Positions 32,745 through 44,923 of a DNA stretch of 64,000 bases are shown one piece after another. The position numbers and the translations under genes were made by a program. Each line of letters opens with the position of its first letter. Positions within the stretch are counted from its first letter, which is position 1. This DNA is from Ancylostoma caninum (Eukaryota > Nematoda > Chromadorea > Rhabditida > Ancylostomatidae): NCBI GenBank assembly GCA_037903475.1, contig JBAJFG010000248.1:496001-560000 (forward strand). The letters run 5' to 3'. Below the pieces are notes generated by a model. The model had not been told where the DNA came from. It did no database searches and worked only from the letters and a program-made list of their open reading frames with translations.

Positions 32745-35442
32745 CGCTCAGTCTGTAATATTAGGTTGAGGAAAAATAAATGTCCGCTGCATTCGTTTTC
32801 CTTTCCTCCTCTATTTTCCACAGCGTCACTATATTTGGCAGGGCATGTGCACTCACGTGAAAGAGTGCTTCATGGCGCTTCAGAAAATATATGATTTGTT
32901 TGGTATCCTCCAATTTTTTACTTTTGAACAATTATTCTTAATTTAGCGCACCCACTCAAGGCGGACATTGTAGATAGGCGAGCCGCCATCGGCCGAATCC
33001 TTCTCTGACTTGTAAAGAGTCGCCACTCTTTGAAACCGTTATAGTCTCAGATAATAGAAGAGTGTGCCCTGAACATGCAGACAAAAAACCATTCCTGCTC
33101 AGCGACGCACAGCGGCCTATTCCGACACGTAAACCCGACTGTCACGAGTGGAAGGTGACACTGCGTTTGGTAAGATATTAAAGGAACGCCCCATTCAAGG
33201 ATGACGATTAGTAGTCACAAGTTTAGTGCTGATCCCTCAGCGCAATATTGGGGCCGGTTTGACGAAGAACTCCATCGTCATGGTATCAGAACAGCGTCTA
33301 CGAAACTTATCCACGACATGGTCAGAACGACACATCGTGAAAACGACTGAGAAGAGGACCAAAAAGTAAGGATAGGATGCCCAACCCCGCCCGCCTCTTA
33401 GTCCAGGATTGGCAATATCAGACTGGCATCTGTTCCTGCCGATGAAGCATTCACTGAAGAAAAAGAACTTTAAAAACTGCGGTGGAGCTAAAATTTGGGT
33501 GGGTCGGTACGGCGCCTCAATGCGCTGCGATTTTGTCACGGAGGGCACTCGTTCATTTCGTGGAGGAAGTAGAAGAGTCGTGTACCAATTTGGGAAATAC
33601 CCCTTGGAGCTCTTGTAATATTGTCATGGTAGTGTTTTTAATTTGAAGGTCAAACAGACATTTATAATTCCTCAACCTAATAGTATGCTTCTAACTGGGG
33701 GTTTGAACAATAATCAGCTCCAAATAGTTTGAAAAACTCTAAAATGTGAGCATCACAGCAGTAGAACTACGCGGAAAAAGCGACCAGATGTGAACCATAG
33801 CTGTGAACGAAAATATTTCTGTGACATGATCAAATTTCCAGCTCTCTGAAGTTTGATCATCTTCGAAATGGAAAACTGGAAATAGAAAGCACTAAAACGA
33901 AGTCAGCCAACCATGCCCCCCAAAAAAGAGTCTTAAACGCGTCATTACCGCCAATTCAAGGCGTTATGACGCGAGATGACACAAGCATTTTGTGCTGGCA
34001 TGCAATGCAATACGTCTTCGTGCAGAAGGGGAGTTTGCAGAAGATTCTAAAGACGATGATGACGTGGTGCTCAGTAAATCCCATGTTTGTGTTGTTACAA
34101 AAATCATTTATGAATTTGTACATAGGAACAGGATTTGCTCTCCTTAGTGCGCGCTGGGCCACCCATGTCTTGAGACTGTTGTGGGCATAAGTAGTGGCAA
34201 AGACAGTATTTTTCCTCAACTGAAAGCAACAGGCAAAAAGGGGCGTGGCTGGCAGAAGAATTCAACATATTGGTTGAGAAATCATTTGAAAATTTTTAGA
34301 TGAAAAAGGACAAGGAATTGAAATGGAGCTGTTGCGGACGCTTAGCCATTATGTACGTATAGCACTTTTGGGAGATTTACCAACCGTCATCTGAGAAAAG
34401 GGCTCCCCCTCTCTCTTCTGTGTCGCTTGCTGTGGTATAGCCTGTGGGACAAGGATATCATCACTGGAAAAAGAGAGGAGTGCCACCTGAAGTTCGTTAC
34501 TGTAGACAGCACCTCGGCTCTTCATTTCTTATGTATTTTTGCATTTTGAGTGTTCTAAATGAATAATTAAACCACACCAGGGAGTGTGATGAATAGTGGA
34601 CTGGTAGAGAAACATCAAAAGAGAGAAGTAATCAAAAAAAAGCGAGAAGCGTTCGGATGCTGTATCACAATATGGTAAAAATAGACGAGTCAAGGCAGCA
34701 GTAAACAAGGATAGTCCCGAGCTTTATTTGCTTAGTTACGTATATATTTATTACTACATCAAATGTACTACTACTAATGATGACACTACAGCTACCAAAT
34801 TTCTCTCTGGAGAAATCAAGAGCACTCAAAAGTAAGCTAACTCGTATAGATATGCTGAACATTTTGGATGTGAATGACCTAATGTGAGAATCGCTCATAA
34901 CTTCCTCTCATACCTATGACTCTAGACCTGTTCACCACTGATTTAGGATTTTTCTTTCGCTTATCCCGGTTTTAAACTGTTATCGCCGTTGCCCATCCTA
35001 CTATTTATGTAATGTTCGTGATAATTTACCAGCTAGGAACTAATGTCTGAGACAGTGTAGCTCAGTGAAAATATTGCGCATTTCCTCATTAAAAGAAAGG
35101 AACTTCCTTGTCTTCTCTTCAGTTATAAGCATAGTGCTGCTTTTTCCGTCCATGCAGTATGCGTGTAGGAAGTGGAGTTGTTCCCAGAGGCATTTTTACC
35201 CATTACGTACGAAACGTGAGGGTGAAATTATTATAGGTCTATACGAAGGACGTGGTCCAAAGTTGCATGTGATGTTGTAGAAGGCACATCCAATGGTGAA
35301 CTTCAACATCGCATATAAATTGCTGCTTGTTAGCTGACATCTTATCTCGCCACCTTATACTGATTGTGAGCCATGACGTTCCTTAGGATCTCTATGATCT
35401 AATCTCTGGGATCTCCATGATCTGATATTTCTTCATCACCAT
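32745..35442. other. No supportable feature
   Basis: Chance ORFs only; no splice-consistent exons or element ends found. Confidence 0.4.
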
Positions 35443-35893
35443 CATCATCTTCTTCTTCTTCTTCTGCTTAGCGTGTGTCCGCTCTGTCGCAGGGTTCTAC
35501 TACGCCAAAGAGCGCGATCTCGGGAGTCTTCTTCTGTGACGTGGAGTTCTTCTAAATCAGTCTTAATTACATGTTTCCACCGCTTTTTCGGGGCTTCTCT
35601 TGGTCGTTTCTCGGCGATTTCCACGCAAAAAAAGCTTGGCGGGTCGGATGTTCCTCGTATCTTCTAATCAGGTGCCCATACTGTCTCAAGGGTTGGGATC
35701 CTATCTTCTCTTGGATGGGGTTGTTTGCATTCTTTTTCGCACCTCCTCGTTCGGTATTTAATCAAGACGGGTTATCCCGCAACACCACCTGAGCATGCGC
35801 ATCTCTACCACGTTCAGTTTTCTTTCCAGAGCTTTAGCTAGTGGCCAGCCCGCACTCCCATACCTGGGCCATACCACGTCCTGAAAAGTTATA
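35443..35893 (-). pseudogene. RTE-type LINE, 3' end relic
   Basis: Minus-strand translation in shifting frames gives the C-terminal region of a non-LTR reverse transcriptase protein: VVEMRMLRWCCGITRLD near 35800, PLRQYGHLIRRYEEHPTRQ near 35690, and RWKHVIKTDLEELHVTEEDS then DRALWRSRTLRQSG near 35520. It has at least two stops and two frameshifts. A GAA-rich tail (TTC repeats at 35452-35466 on the plus strand) forms the 3' end. Truncated at its 5' side; dead copy. Confidence 0.8.
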
Positions 35894-36776
35894 AGCGTGT
35901 CCCCGTGGTGCGATAAATAAATAAGTAAACTGATGAAAGAAGTAAATGAATAATAGATGGCGAAACCTATCTATTCCTCAAATATGGAAGAGAACTAGGT
36001 TGATCATTCTCGCAAAGGAAATCACGAGGAAAAGAGCAGAGCCTAGTGCCCCGACCAAAATCCGCACCAAAACTGCTCTGGATTAGAAACCAAAGTGCAG
36101 TTTTCATGGAGATGGCTGAATATAGCATTCCACTAATTCCAAATTCATTGCTCGCAACGCTCTCATTTAAATTGCTTGCTACGAAGAAAGGGTAACGAGA
36201 ACAAAATATGTTCATTTGAACCACGCCCCATCTTTCGATGGGCTCAAAATGAAAAAAAACAAGAAAGAATGTGGCGGGGAGAAATACAATCCGCTCGCTA
36301 CGTATTCGAAAGAAATTGAAGTGCTTAGCACTGGATCGTACAGCTTGAGAGTAGTTCATAGTTAACGCTAATGTTTGACACGCGTGCGACTATATGATGA
36401 AGGATAGGCTCAGTCGCAGCAGTGATGCGGCTCAGACGCATGCGAGACGCACGCGTTCGTGTCACCGCGGAGCCTTTGCGGTACTCTCATTCAAGGAGCA
36501 CATGTCGCGCAGACCGGCCATACTCGAAACCATTCCCAAGTTGATGCATGCGTCCAACGCTCTACTGACGCACGTGTTTCCCCTACATTAGATTCTGGGA
36601 GAATGTTGTGGGTCAGAAAGTCAATAAGTCAACAACAATAGTATTTCTCTCTATCTTTTGATGACATTACAGCAGTGTGGGAAAAGAATTTTTGCTGCTG
36701 TGGGAGTTTCGAAAAAAAGGAGTGATTAATACAAATGGTTGTTCACCTTTTCACATATTTATGATTTCGCATAGTT
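35894..36776. other. No firm feature
   Basis: A 130-codon minus-strand ORF with a true ATG (35967-36359) is within the length expected by chance here and has no domain or splice support. Confidence 0.35.
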
Positions 36777-36787
36777 AGTGTTTAATA

Positions 36788-37074
36788 AAGGATAAAGGAT
36801 AAAGTGGTCAGCGTTAATCAATCCCGTCACGAGGGATGCGCCACGCATTCGACTTCATCTGAGCATCGTAGAGACGTTGAATGCGTATGTGCCCTGTACA
36901 ATGACTTGCGGGGGGCACCCGATGTACCAAGTCAGTGCTTCATCCTCCCAGACTCCTCTGGTACCAATTTACCGACCCCGGAGGGATGGACGGCTTGGTT
37001 GGCCTCGGGCGGGATCGAACCAGCGATCGTGTGCGTGCGCAGCGAGCCCCTTACCACTGCGCCACACGCGCCCT
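36788..37074 (-). mobile_element. tRNA-derived SINE, full length with 11-bp target duplication
   Basis: On the minus strand the head (37007-37073) is tRNA-like, with an A box (TGGCGCAGTGG) and a B box (GGTTCGATCCC), the internal promoter of RNA polymerase III. An unrelated body follows, and the 3' end is a short TTTATCC repeat (36788-36804). AGTGTTTAATA flanks both sides (36777-36787 and 37075-37085), the target duplication of retroposition. SINEs are moved by a partner LINE. Other copies lie at 25677-25945, 28750-28822 and 19621-19700. The plus-strand ORFs at 36804-37249 are shadows of it. Confidence 0.88.
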
Positions 37075-37145
37075 AGTGTTTAATACTATTAGAAATAACT
37101 TCCAGCATTATGAGAAAGGAGAGTTCCAAGATCTGTGCCCGCTCA

Positions 37146-37200
37146 CTTTAAAGGCAGCACCTACGGAAATTTTTGGCACTGGAATCTTAGCATGTTTCAG
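37146..37200. repeat. Solo end of a TTAA element
   Basis: TTTAAAGGCAGCACCTACGGAAATTT matches the left terminus of the elements at 1912 and 52178. No opposite end was found nearby, so it is a fragment or a strongly diverged copy. Confidence 0.5.
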
Positions 37201-37775
37201 AGGTATCGGGAGAGCTCAACACTTTCTCAAAGGCAAAACTTGCTTTTAGTCTTAAAAGTACTGTTTTCTGACGTTCATTAGCTGGTTAAGTTCAACAGGT
37301 GTGGTCGAGTTGTGCGACCCATGAAGTGAGGACCGATGGCAAAAGATCGATAAGGCCGTCTTTTTTATTAGCCGGATCCCTGCAGAATCACTTGTTTCTT
37401 CTGAACTACAGCTTACCCGCACCGTAGCAAAACAAATAACCGTTGCAAAATTAGTACCACTCAATTCAGGGTCCAAACATCACGGAATTCTCTAATTGTA
37501 AGAATGAAAAAATGAGAGAAAATTAAAAATTCTTCACTAAGTAGCTCTAACAGTAGTCAAGCAGCTACTAGAACTCTAATCAAAAAAAGCAACGCAGTTA
37601 GCAGGAAAAATATTAGAGGGGTAAGGTAAATCTGTACAATTCTGGAAGCATGGCGAGGAAATTATCTTGAGAATTTGATGGTTTGGCCGATAGATCAGCT
37701 GTTAGTCGATGTTTTCCGCGCCCCAAAAGATGTAGATCACCTCTTCCAGTGATGCGTAAAGGTTCTGGGCTGAAT

Positions 37776-37868
37776 GCATCATTGAGATTACCCAGGTTAC
37801 CACCATGCAAATTTACCCATAGTTAACAAGGGCGTCAACACGTTTACGCTGGATGGTCTCAATGATGC
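37776..37868. mobile_element. Short MITE (GCATCATTGAGAT), copy 2
   Basis: GCATCATTGAGATTACCC at the left and GGATGGTCTCAATGATGC at the right, as in copy 1 at 30865-30966. About nine bases shorter. Confidence 0.65.
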
Positions 37869-40324
37869 ATTTATGTTTTGGAAACTTTACAAATAAACAG
37901 ACCCGAACAGTTCGAATCTGACACAAAAATTTGAGCTTTGAACCTATAACCACTATATTTATGGTCACAGCTCTCATTGCTTATACCATTACTATCACAG
38001 GATTCTCTTCATAATACCATCTAAGCATTAGCCACGGAAGCCGTCATAAAAGATTACGTAAATATGTAATCATGTTGTAGCTGTGAAAAATAAGAATGTA
38101 AGACTAGTTACAAATATATCAGCAGTGGTAATGACCCTATTCACCGATGACCATGAATTACCTGGCCAACAGTGCAACACGCTTGCGTAACAGTCGTATT
38201 GAAATGTAGTGGTACATATTCATTACAGCTTCCATAAATCGGAAAATGGCCAACATGCAGGCATAACGAAGGTGTTGCACATAGTGCTCTTCTTTTCACA
38301 TAACAATGAATAGCAGTGAAAGAGCAGTAAAACCATAGTTATATGAAGTTCTCATAAGCTCAAGGATCACGCGAATCACACGGTAATTTTCGGATTCCAT
38401 GGCTACTTCTGTAGTACATTACAGTTAAGGAGTTCTTGAGTACAAGATTTTCGGAGATCACAATAATTTTGGGTGGTTTGAATGTGTTTTTATCTAATTA
38501 AAGAGTGAGGACTTGATGTGTTCAATGAGTATATCAGGAAACCTACATCTAATGCTTTTTTGTGTAAGGTTCATGCACGAAAAGAGGACTGGACATCAGT
38601 AGAAATATGGATACGATGTAGGCATGGGTATTTAGGAATTAGTTGAGGTAGAACATGACAACGATGAGTATTTCCTGGTTCACATGTGTATGCATCAGAT
38701 ATATTCAAATTCGAATACTAAGTTTTAAACGAATTGAAAATTCAAATATTCGAAAATAGTGAGCATTACAGTGATACAGGACAGACAAGGAACATTGTGT
38801 AGTTCCCATGCTTACGACTATTCGATTTTTCAAATCGGTTCCTGAATGATGAGGATGAATGGGTGCCATTCCGGATTACATTATGCACAGCTATGTAGAT
38901 ATGGAGTGACTTCGGCCAAGAAGCTCCAAAAACATCAAGAAGCTGTCACCTAGAAGCACGAAAAATATGAGGGGTCGCACTGGGGAATTGCTTGCCTTGG
39001 AAAGCATGGGCGTCTAGCAAAGCACCACTGTTCATTGGTGAAAAAAGTGTGAAAAAAAGCTGAGTACACATACAAAATGGAGGAAAAAAAACCTCTCTTG
39101 TTCAAGTACAGACATCTCCACTCTCAACAAAATGCTTTCAGGCAATTCCCGAGAGCATATTACGCGTGTGAGCATAAATGAGATAGTAGATAGCGTCTAT
39201 TTTTTGGGTTTGCAAAGAATCCACCCCTTTTGTGATGTTTTAAAAAAATTGACCCTATGAACATGGTAAAAACAATTGCCTTTCCCAGGGGACAGGAGCG
39301 CTTTGAGCTTTGAGTTATTTACGAGGCTCCGTAGTATTTTGGGATAGAACGGGGGAGGAAGCTCGTTGCAGACGCTCAGTTCCTATGACTAAGGTAATTT
39401 CAGTGCTGCACATCAACGTCAGTTCCGCCTACTGGAACGAAGCTCATCTTTTACCGCATTTTCCCTGAGAAGATGAATAGAAAGGGAAATCGACATAATT
39501 ATGGAAAGAATGAAAAGCTCGTGCGGGGATTCAATGCATTTCGTCAATTTTTGATTGAAAATAGGTGAAAAGACAATAACAAAAAATAATAAATCACGTG
39601 CGAAATACAATCGCAAATTAAGAAAGACCGAAAATCGAATAGCACTTTGCTCTGGTGAAAATAGACTATTACAAGTTAAGTGGCATTTGAGTAATAACAA
39701 AGTTCCCGAACTTGGAAACCTACCAAATTAGATCATAAGCGAGCTTTTTTTGTGAATTTACAAGGCCTCTATTTTGACAGCACCATATCTGAAGTAGAGA
39801 ACAGATTTCAAAAATGGCTTCTATAGAAGAAAAGCTATACACTAGGTATACTACCCTATGTATAATGGCATTAGCAAGGTCAACATCTCTGCACGGATTT
39901 CTACCTCAAGAATGTTCTGGAGCAGTCATATGCTTTATCTATTTTTAGCCCAAAAAGTAAGCAGATCTAAACGAACGAAATGATATCTCACACGTTTTTA
40001 TTTACCTTGAAATATTAAACCAAACTGCGTAAGTTTCTCAAAACACTGCTTATTTCAAGATTCTGTTTGGAACGCTGGTGCAAAGCCAGGAATTGCTGTA
40101 GAAGAGGCGGACAGGAGTCGAACTCCACATCCTACAAGGAACTCTTGTGGGAACAGGCCCAAAAAACTCCTCGTTCCATATGTATATCCCTCCCAGGCAA
40201 TGAAAAACGTCTTGCTTTAGGAGAAACGAAGCTTACTAGAGTTTTTCGGTGAGAATTTCCTGCAATTTACACGCATAAGTGCATATCCATCAACATGCAG
40301 CAGACCACACAAGCATACGTGCAT
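37869..40324. other. No supportable feature
   Basis: AT-rich, few ORFs. No repeat ends or exons found. Confidence 0.45.
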
Positions 40325-40625
40325 ACAGCAGTCAGCCCCCCAAGAACAAGTTGTTGGCCTAGGTGTGCACAGAAACAACCTGCACAAAACCTTTCAACTA
40401 GCAACTCATTGTGGACAAGTTTGACGGCATCACGCCATTCAGAAACAAGTCGTCAACATTTCCTCCACACAACTTTCCGACAAGGAACAGCCGAAACAAT
40501 TTGTCGAGAAGCTTCGGGATCGACAACTTGTCGGCAAGAAACAGCGAAAACAAGTTGTCGACAAGCTTTGGTGCAAGAACGCTTTAGATGCGATCGGAAA
40601 CCTGCTTGCCAAACACTTGTCACCG
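40325..40625. repeat. Scattered ACAAGTTGTCGACAAG-type words on both strands
   Basis: Variants of CAAGTTGTCG and its complement CGACAACTTG recur within 300 bp (about 40340, 40448, 40495, 40529, 40553). In one plus-strand frame they read as degenerate QxVxK repeats (KQFVEKL, RQLVGKK, KQVVDKL). Possibly a decayed minisatellite. Confidence 0.4.
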
Positions 40626-41394
40626 AGGATTTTCTGGCGTCCAGAATAACGAGCAAATAATTAGCGTGCCACCAATTTTTGACGATTAAACGATGATTAT
40701 ATGTACATAAAATTCACATCTCAGTCTTGAAATGGACTCTAACCGAGAATGTAATAAGGCATCATGTCATCTGCTTTCCTTCCACTCTGGTCCACGCGGG
40801 AATGCATCCGGACGAATTTACTGCAGTTAAACCTAACACTTTCATACTTTCGAAAACTCTTATTTGTTCCCTCTGTATCACTCTGCTAAATCGAGGAGGA
40901 ATTCGCCTTTACTACTGATAAAATTGCGCATTTTGATGCATTATTCCTGGTGCATGGCTTTTTATCCTAAGCGAATAGCAAAATTATGAGCAAGGGTAAA
41001 AAATTGCGAAAGTGGGGATTCGATGTGATTCCAGTGAAAAAGCACGCATTTTGAAAGCGATCTGTGCTACCAAAAGAAATTCGGCCCAATTTTTATCTTA
41101 TCGGAATTTTCCTGCCCTGCTCCCCTATACTGCTGTCATTTTTCTTCCAATGCCTTATTCACCTTGGATTTCATTTATTGTTGAAATTTCAGCACCATCT
41201 TTCCACGAAGTAAACAAATACAGTGCGTATCAAAATCAACTATCCACCCCGAGTTGGTCAATATTTTGGCTCATATTGGTTACCACAGAAGGGAACTTAC
41301 TCCATGGGATTCACATAATGCATAAACCCTATATTCTTTGTTTTCACTAATTCCCACCGTTCCGCCCAGGGTTGTTGTACAAGAAATTTTTTTG

Positions 41395-42611
41395 TTTGTG
41401 TCGAAATTATGTATCCACTTACGATTGTTGAAAAAATTTATCAATACAACCAGACAATCAATAATCGATCGGTCCACCATCGATGCGGATGACTTCAAAA
41501 GTCCTTCGTGGCTTACTTTTCACTAGGTTTTGTGTGGCGTTGTCGCCGATCTGGTCCCAAACGTCCGGTATCACCGCCCTCAAGTCATCGACCAAACAGT
41601 ACTGTTTTTTTATTCCTGTAAACGTGGCGTACAATTATACCCCACATGTTTTCAACTTGGTTACAGTCTGACAAACAAGCAGGCCAGTCCACAGTATATA
41701 CGCAGTGCTCCTGAAGCCAATCCTAGTTGGATGAGATTCGTGGACGGAGGTGTTGTCTTGCTGAAAAAACGAGAGAATGGTGCCAAACACCGCTCAAAAA
41801 GGGAGCAAATGCATTCCCAGCACTTCTTGGTATTCGTAGGAGTCCATTCTCGTGGAAACAGGCGCCAACTCTAATTTTCCTGAACTTCTGAGCTCGGCCC
41901 AAGTCATAAGCGAACCGCGTCAAAGTTGCGCCTTGAGAACATGAGTGGCACCTTTCATAAGCCCTTTCAATAATGTCGGTACCTATCCAGGTCATCCAGA
42001 TTGAATTCATTCTAATCACTGAAGATTACCTGGAAATCAGGTCAATCTAAACAAAATTCGAACATCGACATCTAAGGCACCTTGTCCCATTGCGTTGTCA
42101 TGTTATTTCTGGCGAAGAGCAGAGGTGCTTCTCTGTGCTAGGGGGTCAAGCGTGGAGCTGTCAGCCTTACCTCTCTTATGATGTTGTGGTTCCCTCGGAG
42201 CGATCTCCAGATGGTCATTCTTCATTCGTTCAAACCCAACTGAGCCCACAGCTGAGCGAGGCTCAAAGTGGAATCCGACTCCAGTCTTATGATCGTTCCG
42301 CTATCGTTGGGGGTTGGCAGCTTAGGGCGACCAGAATTGAGCTGCTTGTGGTATGAAGATGGGTTCCGCAGATACCTGTCTACAAATCCATGAGAGCGAC
42401 CCAACTGACCCGCGATTGTTCGATTGGAAAATCCTTCGTCATGTAAGACTTCAATTTGTGACTGTTCAGCGAAGCTCAGAAGGTATCGGCGACAAAGAAT
42501 CTTGGCAGAGAGCAACAGATGAACTATGCAAAAAAATTTCAGTCTTTTGTATCCACTTTCAGATCAACAAAATTGATCTGCTTCAAAGTGGATACATAAT
42601 TTTGATACAAA
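41395..42611 (-). mobile_element. Tc3-like (Tc1/mariner) transposon, degenerate
   Basis: The inverted ends TTTGTGTCGAAATTATGTAT (41395) and the complement of TTTGTATCAAAATTATGTAT (ending 42611) bound a broken minus-strand transposase gene. An extra inverted pair lies next to the right end (ATCCACTTTCAGATCAA with its complement, 42551-42594). Length about 1.2 kb, as expected for Tc1/Tc3 elements. Confidence 0.8.
41560..42515 (-). pseudogene. Tc3-like transposase pseudogene
   Basis: The N-terminal helix-turn-helix region is intact at 42222-42515 (LSFAEQSQIEVLHDEGFSNR, then GRSHGFVDRYL). The catalytic region is broken. The first D lies in FSD (42015-42017) and is followed directly by TAG (42012-42014) where the family has DEK, then FNLD and HYWKGL follow. 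The second D is in QDNTSVH (41755-41757). The E is in NQVENMWGIIV (41651-41653). These last two are 104 nt apart, one base short of the 105 expected for DD34E, showing a one-base deletion. Several other stops. It cannot make transposase. Confidence 0.82.
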
Positions 42612-43779
42612 TAAAATGTGATAGTTAGCATGTACGTCATGAGAAAACATGAGTGACCCGGTAAGAATCTTTCAGTAAGGGGTAGTCGTATTTGCTAAAG
42701 CGGATGGAAGTAGTTCCGTCTTAATCGGATGTTTTGGAACTTTGTTACTTATAGTTTTTGGGTTCATACTTAATTTTGAGACGCACCGTATGTTCAGTAA
42801 TTTTCGCAAAATTGTCAACTCATTGTCTCCATTTTTCTCGATCTTTTTATGGACGTGAATTTCACGATCCGTATTCTAAGAAATACTCGCCTTCCAAAGA
42901 GACAGAGCTGAGGGAGAAGAAGCGTGCACAGAAACGAACCCGCCGAAATTTCAAAAATAAGGTTGCAGAGAATTATTTCAGGCTTGAGTCTTCAAAAAAA
43001 GCTTTGAAGAAAATAATAATAGGGATAGGGGAAAGCAAAGGAAGAGTGGACGTCACCCCATGACATCTTTCTATTAAGGAAAAGCTCTAGAAGCCGCTTA
43101 TTTTACATCGCGGCGGAGACCACGTGGTATTCGGCAGTGTTGGAGCTTAATTAAAATGTACATGTTCATGGAATATAGTAATATTCCAGCATTTTGGACC
43201 CAGATACGCACATTCTGCTTAGAATTGCTCTGAAAAGGAGTAGGTACACGAGTGGAAGGATCGGGCACAAAAAGGTAGGTAGCAGGTATAGAGAAGGTGG
43301 TAGTTATAAATTTAGAAAGAAGCAAGACGCGTAACATAGATTAGATACCGAGCACTCGTTCACAAGTCTGAGAGTTCCTAGAAAAAACTGTAGAACTTCA
43401 TGCCAGATGATGAACTTTCTGCTGAAACACTGACCTCGCAGTGTGACTCCTGCCGTCGATCTCCGTGTGGGAAAATGCAAGAACAGTGGGAGTTCCACAT
43501 GGAGGAAATCTTCGTTTCAAGGAATTTTCAGAGGAAGTATCTCACCTCACTTCCGTGCTTAAGTTATCGACAATCTCTGGTTGTCTTCGACACAGGATTC
43601 CCGCATTTTAAATGGAATGTTTGAGAACGCTCTCTAGCAAATTATCGACAACGTGGTGCACAGACGCATCACGCGAAATATGCTGTTCACGTCCACTAAA
43701 CGTTCCGCTGCGGTCAGATGGTGCAAATGATGAATGATCAGAAAAAATACTCTCCGGCCACCCACGGTTGTAATGGCAA
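42612..43779. other. No supportable feature
   Basis: The plus-strand frame at 42758-43063 is lysine/arginine-rich with no known domain. Confidence 0.35.
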
Positions 43780-44041
43780 AATTTGCTCGATTCACAACGT
43801 GTTAATCCATCTTTTTAAACGTTCCCCAAGCCGGTTTCTGTAACAGTTTACTGAGCCTGGCGGATATCCAGCACACAAGGACCGCTTCTCACAAATGGAC
43901 AGCGGAGCTGACAGTTGTGCCCTCTGAAAAATGGGGTTTCCGTCACTTCTGTGACTATTAATGTGCATTACTGAGAGCAACAAGGCGAGAACGTCTAGGA
44001 TCTTTGGATATCTCCAACACGCACGAGGTGGGACACTGCCT
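43780..44041. repeat. 5'-truncated TTAA element E
   Basis: Shares TTTCTGTAACAGTTTACTGAG, CCAGCACAC and the right end GAGGTGGGACACTGCCT with copies B, C and D. Followed by TCAA (44042-44045) in place of TTAA. Confidence 0.6.
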
Positions 44042-44310
44042 TCAAGTGGACTAGTGGAGAACATGACAGAGATGGCAAATGAACTAGTTGGCTGAGTAAG
44101 ATTGACTAGTGAGTTAACCACAGCGAATTTCGGTAGCAGACTACGGCGAGGAGGCCACCTTCAGACACTGGGAAATATCTACGATGGAAGGCAATCACAA
44201 ATGTTTCACGTCACCTACTGCCTGACTCCAAGGAACTACGTAGACAGAGTGTTCTTAATTATCGTCTCCGAATTGAAATCTTGGCAACACTGAGCCCACG
44301 ATGGCGACCT

Positions 44311-44462
44311 GGGCTGGGATTCATGAAACGATAACCAAGCAAACCCAGGCTAGCAAACCAATTTTTGCCGTCTGCATCTCTTAGCTCTACGTAGTCAATA
44401 CGACAGCCGATCAGGCTAGCCATTCGTGGTTTGCTTGGTTATCGTTTCATGAATCCCAGCCC
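44311..44462. mobile_element. Foldback MITE with 35-bp perfect arms
   Basis: GGGCTGGGATTCATGAAACG... (44311-44345) is repeated perfectly in inverse at 44428-44462. A second inverted pair (GGCTAGC / GCTAGCC) lies inside. 152 bp, no ORF. No clear target duplication beyond the last bases, so the class is open. Confidence 0.8.
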
Positions 44463-44553
44463 TGGTGTCATGTAGCAAGTCACGATGAGCTGACACGAAA
44501 TGAGAGTTGCTACTTAGCTCCGATCATATGTCATCTTCGTATGTCATAACGGC

Positions 44554-44904
44554 CTAAAGCCTAAAGCCAGCTTGCTTTAGGCAGCTAGATAGCATATGCA
44601 ACCAGGACATACGACAGCGATTTGGGGTAGCTGCGATAGCCGACAAGCTCCGTGAGGCGCGTCTGCGATGGTTTGGTCACGTTCTTCGCGCTGATGGCGA
44701 CAAAGTCTGTAGGATTGGCTTCGACGTAGAGGTACCAGGAAAGCGGCCTAAAGGACGACCAAAGCAACGATGGCTTGACACCGTACACGATGACCTCAAG
44801 ACGGCTGGGATCCATCCCGACCAAGCGCACGACAAAGCACTCTGGCGTCAAAAGATCAGCAAAGCGAACCCGCTGCGAAACGGGAAAAACGCTAAGAAGA
44901 AGAA
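44554..44904 (+). mobile_element. RTE-type LINE, 5'-truncated insertion with 15-bp target duplication
   Basis: GTATGTCATAACGGC occurs at 44539-44553 and again at 44905-44919, bounding a 351-bp insertion. The plus-strand frame from about 44579 encodes the C-terminus of an RTE-clade reverse transcriptase protein (IRQRFGVAAIADKLREARLR, WFGHVLRADGDK, KRPKGRPKQRWLDT, DQAHDKALWRQ), with no stop until TGA at 44921-44923 in the flank. The 3' end is an AAG repeat (44894-44904). The open frame and intact duplication suggest a young insertion. Typical dead-on-arrival copy. Confidence 0.92.
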
Positions 44905-44923
44905 GTATGTCATAACGGCATGA

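Noticed and set aside
31680..32821. Minus-strand ORFs of 125 to 333 codons rich in HSFI
   Set aside because: Produced by the TGAA microsatellite in all three frames; no start context, no complexity, no gene.
35967..36359. 130-codon minus-strand ORF with a true ATG
   Set aside because: ORFs of this length are expected several times by chance in 64 kb of AT-rich DNA; no domain, splice or poly(A) support.
37007..37073. tRNA-like sequence with A and B boxes
   Set aside because: It is the head of a SINE with body, tail and target duplication; not a functional tRNA gene.
40067..40252. B-box-like GAGTCGAACTCC as part of a tRNA gene
   Set aside because: No A box or acceptor stem at the correct spacing on either strand.
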